Source of the DNA: Lachnospiraceae bacterium
Lineage (GTDB): Bacteria > Bacillota > Clostridia > Lachnospirales > Lachnospiraceae
Direction of reading: 5' to 3'
Length of the DNA stretch: 6,757 nucleotides
NCBI GenBank assembly: GCA_017477005.1
Contig: JAFUXY010000227.1
Location: 1-6,757 of the forward strand
Shown here: one piece after another, positions 1 through 5,305 of the stretch
How the letters are laid out: each line of letters begins with the position of its first letter
How positions within the stretch are numbered: position 1 is the first letter of the stretch
Made by a program: the position numbers and the translations under genes
The notes under the pieces: model-generated
Told to the model about the DNA's origin: nothing
Databases searched by the model: none
What the model saw: the letters and a program-made list of their open reading frames with translations, nothing else

Positions 1-2
1 CC

Positions 3-377
3 GCGAAGATTTCTGTCTCCGCGAAGGGCAACACGAACTACAAGAAGAGCGGAACGCTGACCTACACCGTGACCGTCACGAAGCTGGCGAAGCCCACGGG
101 CGTGAAGGTGAAGAGCAGCAAGAAGGCTCAGCTGACCGTTTCCTGGAAGAAGGTTTCGAACGCGACTGGATACCGCGTGTTTTATTCGACGAAGAGCAAT
201 ATGAAGAACGCGAAGACGCAGGATCTGAAGAAGAACCCGGCGAAGCCGAGCCTGACGATCAAGAAGAACGTGTCTTCCAAGAAGACCTATTACGTGCAGG
301 TACGTGCGTACGTCAAGAGCTATTCGACGAACAACGCCTCGGATGCTTCTTCGAAGGTGAAAGTGAAGGCGAAATAA
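3..377 (+). CDS. C-terminal part of a FN3-domain, probably secreted or surface protein (5' partial)
   Basis: The frame is open from the window edge to a TAA at 375-377, giving 124 visible residues; the true start lies upstream. Visible residues 1-28 end in a strand-rich TLTYTVTVT stretch, like the end of an MBG/Ig-like repeat common in clostridial surface proteins. Residues about 29-122 form a fibronectin type III domain: a PTGVKV opening strand, the core Trp at 48, GYRVFYS at 57-62 and YYVQVRAY at 96-103. The visible part is very basic, with 27 Lys out of 124 and only two acidic residues. It ends right after the FN3 domain: no LPXTG sorting signal or C-terminal membrane anchor is present, so any attachment must come from elsewhere in the protein. 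FN3 domains in such proteins usually act as spacers or carbohydrate/protein-binding modules beside a catalytic or adhesive domain, which is not visible here. The domain call is firm; the function is unknown. Confidence 0.85.
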   Translation, partial: AKISVSAKGNTNYKKSGTLTYTVTVTKLAKPTGVKVKSSKKAQLTVSWKKVSNATGYRVFYSTKSNMKNAKTQDLKKNPAKPSLTIKKNVSSKKTYYVQVRAYVKSYSTNNASDASSKVKVKAK

Positions 378-426
378 GACGCGGCGAAAAGCGGCGCAAA
401 TGAGTAACTTGTAAACCATGTGTTTT

Positions 427-457
427 GGGCGGGGACTTTCGAGTCCCTGCCTTTTTT
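427..457 (+). terminator. Intrinsic terminator after the FN3 gene
   Basis: GGCGGGGACT at 428-437 pairs with AGTCCCTGCC at 442-451 (one G-U pair) around a TTCG tetraloop at 438-441, followed by six T at 452-457. The stem is 10-11 bp and GC-rich with a stable UUCG-type loop. It lies about 50 nt past the FN3 stop codon and separates that gene from the toxin-antitoxin locus. Confidence 0.93.
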
Positions 458-483
458 GGTGGTGGGGTTTATGGATTTTTCTA

Positions 484-521
484 TTGACAGGAGAAGCGAT
501 TCGCAATACCATGTACTACAT
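484..521 (+). promoter_or_regulatory. Antitoxin promoter with a palindromic candidate operator
   Basis: A perfect -35 TTGACA at 484-489 is followed, after 17 nt, by TACCAT at 507-512 (4/6 match to TATAAT). Overlapping the -10 and the expected start of transcription is the palindrome ATGTA-C-TACAT at 511-521. RelB/RHH antitoxins usually repress their own promoter by binding such short palindromes, so this is a plausible autoregulatory operator. The predicted leader is very short: a G-rich RBS (AGGGGGGTGA, 522-531) sits just upstream of the antitoxin ATG. The promoter is well supported; the operator role is inference. Confidence 0.65.
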
Positions 522-535
522 AGGGGGGTGATTTC

Positions 536-757
536 ATGGCGTTTTCTATCATGCTTACGGATGATGAAAGAATGCTGGCAGAAAGCTATGCCAAACTTCA
601 TTCATTTTCTTTATCGGAAGCTTTCAAACGAGCTCTTTTTGAAAAAATCGAAGATGAGTATGATCTTATGGTTGGACAGGAGGCCTATGCTGAATATGTT
701 GCAAGCCGAAAGAAAAGCCGCCCTATAAGTGAACTCTGGAAAGAATGTGATGTATGA
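536..757 (+). CDS. RelB-family (DUF6290-type) type II antitoxin
   Basis: A 73-aa protein. Residues 2-45 fit a ribbon-helix-helix DNA-binding fold: a short N-terminal strand (FSIML), helix 1 (DDERMLAESYAKLH), a turn with the SLSE helix cap, and helix 2 (AFKRALFEKIEDEYDL). The C-terminal part, about 46-73 with PISELWKE, is the kind of extension that wraps and neutralises the partner toxin. The overall pattern (LTDDER, Y, SLSE, EKIEDEYDL, ISEL) is typical of small RelB/DUF6290 antitoxins in Clostridia. The start is chosen from the G-rich RBS at 522-531. Its stop overlaps the toxin ATG in an ATGA (754-757), the classic TA coupling. The gene is visibly more AT-rich than the PTS genes further on, in keeping with a mobile TA cassette. 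The partner toxin is truncated, so this is probably an orphan antitoxin. Confidence 0.88.
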   Translation: MAFSIMLTDDERMLAESYAKLHSFSLSEAFKRALFEKIEDEYDLMVGQEAYAEYVASRKKSRPISELWKECDV

Positions 758-825
758 GTTACAGAGTAGAGACAACTTCACAATTTGACAGAGAATTCAA
801 AAAACTACCCGGCACAATTGTCTGA
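754..825 (+). pseudogene. Truncated RelE/ParE-type toxin (N-terminal remnant)
   Basis: The reading frame begins at an ATG that overlaps the antitoxin stop and encodes MSYRVETTSQFDREFKKLP, then GTIV and a TGA at 823-825: only 23 residues against roughly 85-100 for intact RelE-family mRNA interferases. The first 19 residues match the usual start of the fold: a first beta strand (YRVE) followed by a helix with the QFDREFKKL pattern. The catalytic core and the C-terminal strands with basic residues are missing, and I find no continuation in any frame between here and the next gene at 997. Homology seems to end near 810, where a repeat-rich segment starts, which suggests an insertion/deletion. The product would be non-toxic. 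The alternative, that this is a genuine microprotein, is less likely. Confidence 0.78.
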
Positions 826-876
826 AAACTTATCCACTTTCTGTGGATAAATCGCACAATTTTTGTGGATAAGTTG
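812..876 (+). repeat. Repeat cluster with three DnaA-box-like motifs at the toxin break
   Basis: An 11-bp perfect inverted repeat, AACTTATCCAC at 827-837 and GTGGATAAGTT at 865-875, encloses another copy, TGTGGATAA, at 842-850. The two TGTGGATAA copies (842-850 and 864-872) are the exact complement of the DnaA-box consensus TTATCCACA, and the first arm (830-838) matches 8/9. The octamer GCACAATT also occurs twice, at 812-819 and 854-861. The first arm can form a hairpin either with 843-850 (8-bp stem, 5-nt loop) or with 865-875. It may be a leftover mobile-element end or a DnaA-binding cluster. No transposase is present. Confidence 0.6.
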
Positions 877-932
877 TTCCATAATACAACGAAGCAGAAC
901 GAAGTGCGGATTTTGCAAATATATGTGGGTCA

Positions 933-959
933 GGTTGGAGCATGAAAGATCATCCAACC
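933..959 (+). other. Stem-loop upstream of the DUF5688 gene
   Basis: GGTTGG at 933-938 pairs with CCAACC at 954-959, and inside it ATGA (942-945) pairs with TCAT (950-953) around an AAGA tetraloop, leaving a 3-nt bulge. There is no T-tract after it, so it is not an intrinsic terminator. It lies about 38 nt before the start codon at 997 and would fall in the 5' leader if transcription begins upstream. The rest of 826-996 shows no convincing -35/-10 pair and no gene. Confidence 0.4.
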
Positions 960-996
960 GTACAAAGGTGGGAGAATTACACAGAGGGAGGAATGA

Positions 997-1980
997 ATGA
1001 ATTACAAGCGGTTCAAAAAGGCGTTTCACAACTGGGTCGGAGAGCACGAGCACACCCTTTTGGAAGGGTGGAATCCTACCTTTTATGACGCTGGTTCGGT
1101 GGGGCAGACCGATGAAGAAAAAAAGATCATTCTCGACTGCAATATCGATTATTACAAAGACGAGGGGGAGGCGCTGCGCGCGGATTTCTTCATGATTATG
1201 CGGGGCGGCGCATTGGCTCGCTTTCGGTTGTTGGATTTGCGTGATCGCTTCAACGACGGCGGATGGGGAGAGATTTTCCAACAGATCAAGGGGAATATCG
1301 ACAAGATCAACGAGGTGCAGAGCGAAATCGGCGACTTGCCCAATGCAGATGATTTTGAGACAATCAAAAACCGGCTGATCGTGCGCCTGCTGAATTATGA
1401 AAAAAACAAGCTGGCGCTGAAAAAAGCCGTCTACAAGCGAATCGGGGATATGGCGTTGGTGCTGTATTATCGGATCAAGGAGGAGCAAAACAATCTGATG
1501 TCTGCCAAGGTGTATGCGGATACCTTGGAACATTGGAACATGTCGCTCGAGGAGGTCTGGGAATTTGCGTTGGACAGGGCCAAGCAGTTGTACCCGCCGA
1601 GGCTTTGTGAGTCGCTTCAGATGATGAATACCGGTTATGCAAAGGCTTATTTCATGCCGGAGGATGCGCCGAATCTGAAGCTGCCCTATCCGGAAAGGAT
1701 CTATACGCTGACGACCGATCCTCCTGTGAACGGCGCCACGGCGATATTCTACAAGGGAGTGAAAGAGCGGATTGCCGAGCTGTTGGGAGGGAGCTTCTAT
1801 GCCGCGTTCACGTCCTGGGGAGAGGTCGCCATCCACAAGGCGGACATTTGGGACGCAGACGGTATCCGCAACAATGTGAAGGAGAACAACAAGCAGTGGG
1901 CGGAGGAAGCGGTGTCGGATATGGTGTATTATTACGATACCGAGACCGGAGAATTCGGGCCGGTAGCAGAGGGGAAATAG
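997..1980 (+). CDS. DUF5688 family protein of unknown function
   Basis: A 327-aa soluble-looking protein with no signal peptide or membrane segment. It fits the DUF5688 layout seen in many Lachnospiraceae and related Clostridia. An N-terminal region (MNYKRFKKAFHNWV) leads to a central block, about 119-200, with DFETIKNRLIVRLLNYEKN, then a hydrophobic MALVLYYRI strand, and SLEEVWEFALDRAKQLYPP. A later block, about 233-285, contains ERIYTLTTDPPVNGATAIFY, then a helix and LGGSFYAAFTSWGEVAIHKAD. The C-terminal segment, about 290-314, has a VKENN..W..E.VSDMVYYYD pattern typical of the family end. The start is fixed by GGGAGG at 986-991, 5 nt before the ATG; an out-of-frame ATG at 993 is ignored. 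No catalytic residues can be assigned. It stands alone between the broken TA locus and a terminator. Family assignment is from recalled pattern, not a search. Confidence 0.75.
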   Translation: MNYKRFKKAFHNWVGEHEHTLLEGWNPTFYDAGSVGQTDEEKKIILDCNIDYYKDEGEALRADFFMIMRGGALARFRLLDLRDRFNDGGWGEIFQQIKGNIDKINEVQSEIGDLPNADDFETIKNRLIVRLLNYEKNKLALKKAVYKRIGDMALVLYYRIKEEQNNLMSAKVYADTLEHWNMSLEEVWEFALDRAKQLYPPRLCESLQMMNTGYAKAYFMPEDAPNLKLPYPERIYTLTTDPPVNGATAIFYKGVKERIAELLGGSFYAAFTSWGEVAIHKADIWDADGIRNNVKENNKQWAEEAVSDMVYYYDTETGEFGPVAEGK

Positions 1981-2034
1981 GAAAGAACGCTGCGGAAATC
2001 CATGTTATTTGGCGATTTGAAATACAGACCGATT

Positions 2035-2067
2035 AAAAAAATACCCCGGCACTGAGCCGGGGTTTTT
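2035..2067. terminator. Bidirectional intrinsic terminator between convergent genes
   Basis: CCCCGGC at 2044-2050 pairs with GCCGGGG at 2056-2062 around the loop ACTGA. On the + strand it is followed by five T (2063-2067), ending the DUF5688 transcript. On the - strand the preceding A-run (2035-2041) becomes a T-tract, ending the PTS operon transcript, whose last stop codon is at 2087. One hairpin therefore serves both convergent units. Confidence 0.93.
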
Positions 2068-2086
2068 GAATGCTTCCACTAATGAA

Positions 2087-3016
2087 TCAAAGCAGATGAA
2101 TCGCGTGTCCTACAATACCAACGATGAATAAGCTGATAATGATGGCGATCGGGGAAACCTTCTTCTTCAGAAGGTGCATGCACAGGAAGGTCAAAAGCAG
2201 CGGTACCAGTCCGGGTACCAGGCCGTTCAAGTTGTCCTGCAAGGTTGTCACCCTCGTCGGCTCCATATAGAGCCCCGAGCCATAAGCGGAAAATGCGTCA
2301 TGGAGCATCTGTCCGAAGTTGCCAGAAGTGCCGGCCTGTCCCAAAGCTTCCCAGTCGATATAGGAACCATCGGGGTTCGTAATCGTGGAAACGACTGGGG
2401 TGAAATTGATCGACACCCAACGCTCAATCAACGCTCCAAGCACGAACATACCAAGGATGGACGCGCCCTTTGTGATCTTTCCGAGCAGACCGCCGGACAA
2501 GTCCTTTGTAATAGCGGTACCTGCCTGATAACCAAACTCCTGTGTATAGAACATAAATCCATAACGGATCAAGTTCCAAACGACGAAGAACATGATCGGT
2601 CCCAAGATACTGCCGCCCATTGCGAAAGAAGCCGCAATAGCGCCGAGCAGCGGGCGTACCGTGAACCAGAACACCGGATCACCAACACCGGCCAAAGGTC
2701 CCATCATACCGACCTTCACACCCTGGATCGCCTCGTCTTCGACGTTGGCGCCGTTCGCGCGCTCTTCCTCGAGAGCCAGCGTCACGCCGATGATCGGAGA
2801 AGCCACATAGGGGTGGGTGTTGAAGAACTCCAAGTGGCGCTCCAAAGCCGCAACCTGGTCTTCCTTTTTCGGATACAATTTCTTGATAGCGGGGATCATT
2901 GCGAAAACGAACCCGCCGTTCTGCATACGCTCGTAGTTCCAGGAACCCTGAAGGAAGGTGGAACGGAAGCAGACCGCAGAACGATCGCTTTTACTTAAAG
3001 TAATTTTCTCTGCCAT
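2087..3016 (-). CDS. manZ: PTS mannose-family transporter subunit IID
   Basis: A 309-aa protein, about the normal length for EIID of the mannose/fructose/sorbose family. With IIC it forms the membrane channel that moves the sugar, which IIB phosphorylates. The signature KVGMMGPLAGVGDPVFWFT lies at 101-119. The N-terminal region has the usual FLQGSWNYERMQNGGFVFAMIPAIKKLYP pattern (about 21-49) and the helix with HLEFFNTHPY (61-70). Hydrophobic segments lie at about 136-157, 184-198, 264-283 and 288-309. The start has AAGGAGGT eight nt upstream, and the gene begins 18 nt after the IIC stop. It is the last gene of the operon; a bidirectional terminator follows. IID subunits of this family also take part in bacteriocin and phage recognition in other bacteria. 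Called manZ (manN in streptococci); the sugar is not determined by sequence. Confidence 0.95.
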   Translation of the reverse strand: MAEKITLSKSDRSAVCFRSTFLQGSWNYERMQNGGFVFAMIPAIKKLYPKKEDQVAALERHLEFFNTHPYVASPIIGVTLALEEERANGANVEDEAIQGVKVGMMGPLAGVGDPVFWFTVRPLLGAIAASFAMGGSILGPIMFFVVWNLIRYGFMFYTQEFGYQAGTAITKDLSGGLLGKITKGASILGMFVLGALIERWVSINFTPVVSTITNPDGSYIDWEALGQAGTSGNFGQMLHDAFSAYGSGLYMEPTRVTTLQDNLNGLVPGLVPLLLTFLCMHLLKKKVSPIAIIISLFIVGIVGHAIHLL

Positions 3017-3034
3017 TCTTTGTTACCTCCTTCA

Positions 3035-3841
3035 TCAATAATCATTCAAAATGTCGCCAAGAGGGTCGCCGGAGCCGCCGCCAGAACCGCCGCCTGTGCC
3101 AGCTTTCTCTTCAAGGTTCAGATAGATAAACGCCATCGCTACAGCGATAATACCAAGACCGATCAAGGTAATGTCGGAAATAGCCGCTACCGTGAAGCCG
3201 ATGAACAGGAAAGGCCACACTTCCTTGTTTGCCATCATGTTGATAACCATTGCATAACCAACGGCCACGACCATGCCACCGCCGATGGCCATACCATCGG
3301 TGATCAATGGAGGCAGCGCGTTCAGCGCATCCATAACCACCTGGTCGCTCACGAACATCAGTGCGCAGGCCGGGATCGCGATACGCAGACCCTGCATGCC
3401 GATCGCTGCGATCTGAAGGAGTTCAATCTTGCCAAAATCTGCGTTCTTTGCCGCAGCGTCCATACCATGAACGATCGGCACTGCCAGAGTACGGCAAACC
3501 ATTGTCAGGAACAAACCGGCTACTGCCAGCGGGATAGCCACTGCGATAGCGGTCGGCACGCCTGAGGTGCCCTGTCCGCCCTTGACCAGAATAATCGCGG
3601 ACGCAACGGATGCCAAAGCCGCATCCGGAGCCACGGCTGCGCCGATATTGGCCCAGCCCATAGCCATCAACTGGAGCGTACCGCCCAGGATAATACCTTC
3701 CGCCAGATGGCCTGTCACAAGACCGATCAGCGTACAGGCTACGATCGGCTGATGGAACTGGAATTCATCGAGAATACCCTCCATACCGGCAAGGAAGGCT
3801 ACGATAACCACCAGGATAACCTGTAAAAAATTAAATGTCAT
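3035..3841 (-). CDS. manY: PTS mannose-family transporter subunit IIC
   Basis: A 268-aa polytopic membrane protein matching EIIC of the mannose family in length and pattern. It has an N-terminal helix (about 5-20), the EFQFHQPIVACTLIGLVTGHLAEGIILGGTLQLMAMGW block (26-63), and several later helices, among them 96-115, 185-203, 210-226 and 228-241. The segment GGQGTSG (88-94) followed by a hydrophobic helix lies in the region that, in lactic acid bacteria, is linked to class IIa bacteriocin sensitivity. The C-terminus carries a glycine/serine linker (about 248-258) and the acidic tail DPLGDILNDY, also seen in streptococcal-type ManM. The RBS AAGGAGG precedes the ATG at 3841. The gene starts 39 nt after the IIAB stop. 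It forms the sugar-binding part of the channel with IID. Confidence 0.95.
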   Translation of the reverse strand: MTFNFLQVILVVIVAFLAGMEGILDEFQFHQPIVACTLIGLVTGHLAEGIILGGTLQLMAMGWANIGAAVAPDAALASVASAIILVKGGQGTSGVPTAIAVAIPLAVAGLFLTMVCRTLAVPIVHGMDAAAKNADFGKIELLQIAAIGMQGLRIAIPACALMFVSDQVVMDALNALPPLITDGMAIGGGMVVAVGYAMVINMMANKEVWPFLFIGFTVAAISDITLIGLGIIAVAMAFIYLNLEEKAGTGGGSGGGSGDPLGDILNDY

Positions 3842-3880
3842 AACTTCCTCCTTATTTAATTACTTAGCTAATACGAATAC

Positions 3881-4861
3881 TCACATACCCAACTCTTTGC
3901 GTGCTTTCTCCACCAGCTCGTCCATATTCTCCGGGCTGTCCGTAGGCACCTTCCGCACATTGAACGTAATGCCACGGGCTTTCAGCTTGTCAAAGGTCTC
4001 CACGTCTTCCTTGCCCAAGGACAGCACTTGGTTGACGGCGACCTTTCCATTGGAATGCGCCATCGAACCGACGTTGATCTCCTTGATATCTACGCCGCCC
4101 TCGATTGCCTGCAGCGCATCCTGCGGCGTCTCGAACAGGAGCATCGCCTTCGTGTCGCCGAAGCGAGGATCCTTTGCGACCTCGATGATCTTGGAAATTG
4201 GCACAACATTGGCCTTGACTCCGGGAGGCGCCGCCTGCTCGATCATCGTCTTCCGAAGCTCATCATGCGCTACGCCGTCTGAGCAAACGATAATACGAGT
4301 CGGGGACACCGACTTCGTCCATGCTGTCGCCACCTGCCCATGCAAGAGACGCGTGTCGATTCGAGCCAAAACGTACTTGATGTGTCCGTCTCCAAGGACG
4401 GTGCCCGGAGGTATCGCGCCGGTCGGTACGCTGCCTGCCGCTGCCTGTGGAGCTGTCTCCGCGGGCATGAATTTTTCCGGATGGATGACGATGCCTTCCC
4501 GAGCCGCGCCCACCAGATCCGCTGCGATTTCTCCCGCCGTCGCCATGTCCCGATCGCCGTATGCCTGTGCCAGCATCGGGAGGTTCAGTCCGGTAATAAT
4601 CGCCCAGCCGGGATGCTCCGCGCACAGCTGGAACGACTGGTTGTACGGCGAACCCGCAAATAGGTCAACCATGAACAAGACGTTCTCCTGATCGGAAAGC
4701 TTCCCAACCGCATTGAGTAGATTGCCACGCAGATCGTCAAGGGTTTCTCCGTTGTGGAAGGTCACGACTTGAAGCTCTTCTGCTTCGCCGAAGACCATCT
4801 TTGCGGACGAATAGATTCCCTCTGCAAAATCTCCATGGCTTGCCAGGATAAATCCTACCAT
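3881..4861 (-). CDS. manX: PTS mannose-family transporter subunit IIAB (fused)
   Basis: A 326-aa fused EIIA-EIIB. The IIA domain (about 1-125) opens with VGFILASHGDFAEG, whose His9 is the expected phosphorylation site receiving phosphate from HPr; VDLFAGSP (65-72) is the conserved active-site loop. An Ala/Pro/Gly linker at about 132-158 joins the IIB domain (about 160-326), which begins with the ARIDTRLLHGQVATAW motif; His174 is the expected IIB phosphohistidine that passes phosphate to the sugar. FGDTKAMLLFETPQDAL and INVGSMAHS are typical of mannose-type IIB. Length fits the ManX/ManL family. It is the first gene of the operon, behind a near-consensus promoter and a GGGGAG-type RBS. The protein is cytoplasmic and associates with IIC/IID. 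Both catalytic His are present, so the system looks active. The sugar could be mannose, glucose, glucosamine or GlcNAc. Confidence 0.96.
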   Translation of the reverse strand: MVGFILASHGDFAEGIYSSAKMVFGEAEELQVVTFHNGETLDDLRGNLLNAVGKLSDQENVLFMVDLFAGSPYNQSFQLCAEHPGWAIITGLNLPMLAQAYGDRDMATAGEIAADLVGAAREGIVIHPEKFMPAETAPQAAAGSVPTGAIPPGTVLGDGHIKYVLARIDTRLLHGQVATAWTKSVSPTRIIVCSDGVAHDELRKTMIEQAAPPGVKANVVPISKIIEVAKDPRFGDTKAMLLFETPQDALQAIEGGVDIKEINVGSMAHSNGKVAVNQVLSLGKEDVETFDKLKARGITFNVRKVPTDSPENMDELVEKARKELGM

Positions 4862-4883
4862 GTACCTCTCCCCTTTCTTTTTC

Positions 4884-4897
4884 GGCTCTCTAGAGCC
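4884..4897 (-). promoter_or_regulatory. Short hairpin in the PTS 5' leader
   Basis: GGCTC (4884-4888) and GAGCC (4893-4897) form a 5-bp stem around a four-base loop, just downstream of the PTS promoter start and about 25 nt before the manX start codon. It may be a small mRNA 5' stabiliser, an operator or nothing. Its size is too small for a known riboswitch. Low confidence in function; the inverted repeat itself is clear. Confidence 0.35.
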
Positions 4898-4915
4898 TTA
4901 TTTTTAGTTAATGTA

Positions 4916-4943
4916 ATTATACTTCGTGAATTTGATTTGTCAA
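4916..4943 (-). promoter_or_regulatory. Near-consensus sigma-A promoter of the PTS operon
   Basis: On the - strand TTGACA (4943-4938) is followed after 16 nt by TATAAT (4921-4916): both hexamers are perfect and only the spacing is 1 nt short of the optimum of 17. The predicted start is near 4909, giving a leader of about 48 nt to the manX ATG at 4861. No sigma-54 -24/-12 element is seen, so the LevR/ManR-type control used by some mannose PTS operons is unlikely here. Confidence 0.9.
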
Positions 4944-4953
4944 CAAAATTGCA

Positions 4954-4976
4954 CAAAAAAGAGGGCAAATGCCCTC
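4954..4976 (-). terminator. Intrinsic terminator of the 56-aa ORF transcript
   Basis: GAGGGC (4961-4966) pairs with GCCCTC (4971-4976) around an AAAT loop. On the - strand the stem is followed by T residues (complement of 4955-4960, AAAAAA). It sits about 60 nt after the stop codon at 5034, and its T-tract ends only about 10 nt before the PTS -35 (4938-4943), so any read-through would enter the PTS operon. Confidence 0.88.
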
Positions 4977-5033
4977 AGATTTTAGCGTAATTCATGGTAT
5001 CAAGCACTGCCAACAATTGTCTGGAGGCAAGCC

Positions 5034-5204
5034 TTATTTTTTCTCAAAGTACTCCTTCTTGATATATTCGATGCCTTCTTTGAGGCTTTTTCCATCCTTT
5101 TCCAAATCTTCCAACATCAGAATAATGGCTCTGGTTCTATTTTCAGTAGCTTCCTCTCTCAAAAGTTCTCCCAGATTCATTTCTAAAACCTCCTCTGCCG
5201 GCAT
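5034..5204 (-). CDS. 56-aa small protein, unrecognised, helical and charged
   Basis: The frame begins at the ATG whose complement is at 5202-5204, preceded by an AAGGAG RBS at 8 nt and by an in-frame TAA, so the start is well fixed; it ends with TAA at 5034-5036. The 56-residue product starts MPAEEVLEMNLGELL, is rich in Glu and Lys, and looks wholly alpha-helical (EATENRTRAIILMLEDLEK, then SLKEGIEYIKKEYFEKK). An internal Met at residue 9 could also start translation. It has its own promoter (5247-5275) and terminator (4954-4976). The pattern faintly resembles the C-terminal tail of Rpn/PD-(D/E)XK-type transposase-like nucleases, whose enzymatic domain is absent here. It could be a remnant of such a gene or an independent small protein. 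I cannot assign a function. Confidence 0.6.
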   Translation of the reverse strand: MPAEEVLEMNLGELLREEATENRTRAIILMLEDLEKDGKSLKEGIEYIKKEYFEKK

Positions 5205-5221
5205 ACGATCATCTCCTTAAA

Positions 5222-5229
5222 AAGCGCTT
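5222..5229. promoter_or_regulatory. AAGCGCTT palindrome at the plus-strand promoter (cre-like core)
   Basis: An 8-bp perfect palindrome overlaps the -35 of the candidate nagA-operon promoter and lies in the leader of the 56-aa ORF. The surrounding AAAGCGCTTGT matches the middle of a CcpA cre consensus (WAANCGNT) but not its outer TG and CA. Catabolite repression of an amino-sugar operon would be sensible, but the match is partial and the site is only a candidate. Confidence 0.3.
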
Positions 5230-5256
5230 GTTTTCTAGTTTTTATTATTGTATTAT
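5228..5256 (+). promoter_or_regulatory. Candidate promoter of the small ORFs-nagA operon
   Basis: TTGTTT at 5228-5233 and TATTAT at 5251-5256 are separated by exactly 17 nt. The -10 is a 5/6 match and the -35 is weak. Predicted start near 5263, about 43 nt before the first ATG at 5306. It overlaps the divergent promoter of the 56-aa ORF, and an AAGCGCTT palindrome covers part of its -35. Confidence 0.5.
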
Positions 5257-5275
5257 TTTGTGGTAATAAAGTCAA
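5247..5275 (-). promoter_or_regulatory. Promoter of the 56-aa ORF
   Basis: On the - strand TTGACT (5275-5270) is followed by a 17-nt spacer and TACAAT (5252-5247); each hexamer differs from consensus by one base. The predicted start is near 5240, giving a leader of about 36 nt that contains the AAGCGCTT palindrome and the AAGGAG RBS. Confidence 0.75.
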
Positions 5276-5305
5276 TTCCAAGATGTTGATATGGAGGGAG
5301 TGATT

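Noticed and set aside
805..1836. A 343-codon ORF on the minus strand
   Set aside because: It lies antisense across the DUF5688 gene, has no RBS or recognisable domain, and is rich in His, Arg and Leu as expected of a shadow frame; the plus-strand gene has family motifs and a good RBS.
2174..2998. Long plus-strand ORF opposite IID
   Set aside because: IID signatures are clear on the minus strand; the plus frame is a compositional shadow. The same holds for plus frames at 3020-3565 and 3897-4691.
4862..4960. A sigma-54 promoter for the mannose PTS, as in LevR/ManR systems
   Set aside because: No TGGCAC-N5-TTGC element is present; a near-consensus sigma-A promoter is found instead.
814..5023. 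The 11-mer ACAATTGTCTG occurs at 814-824 and again at 5013-5023
   Set aside because: Several 11-mers are expected to recur by chance in 6.7 kb when both strands are compared, and the flanks do not match.
5230..5305. A NagR (GntR-type) operator upstream of the nagA operon
   Set aside because: TGGTAATAAAGTCAA is vaguely similar to part of such sites, but there is no convincing palindrome.
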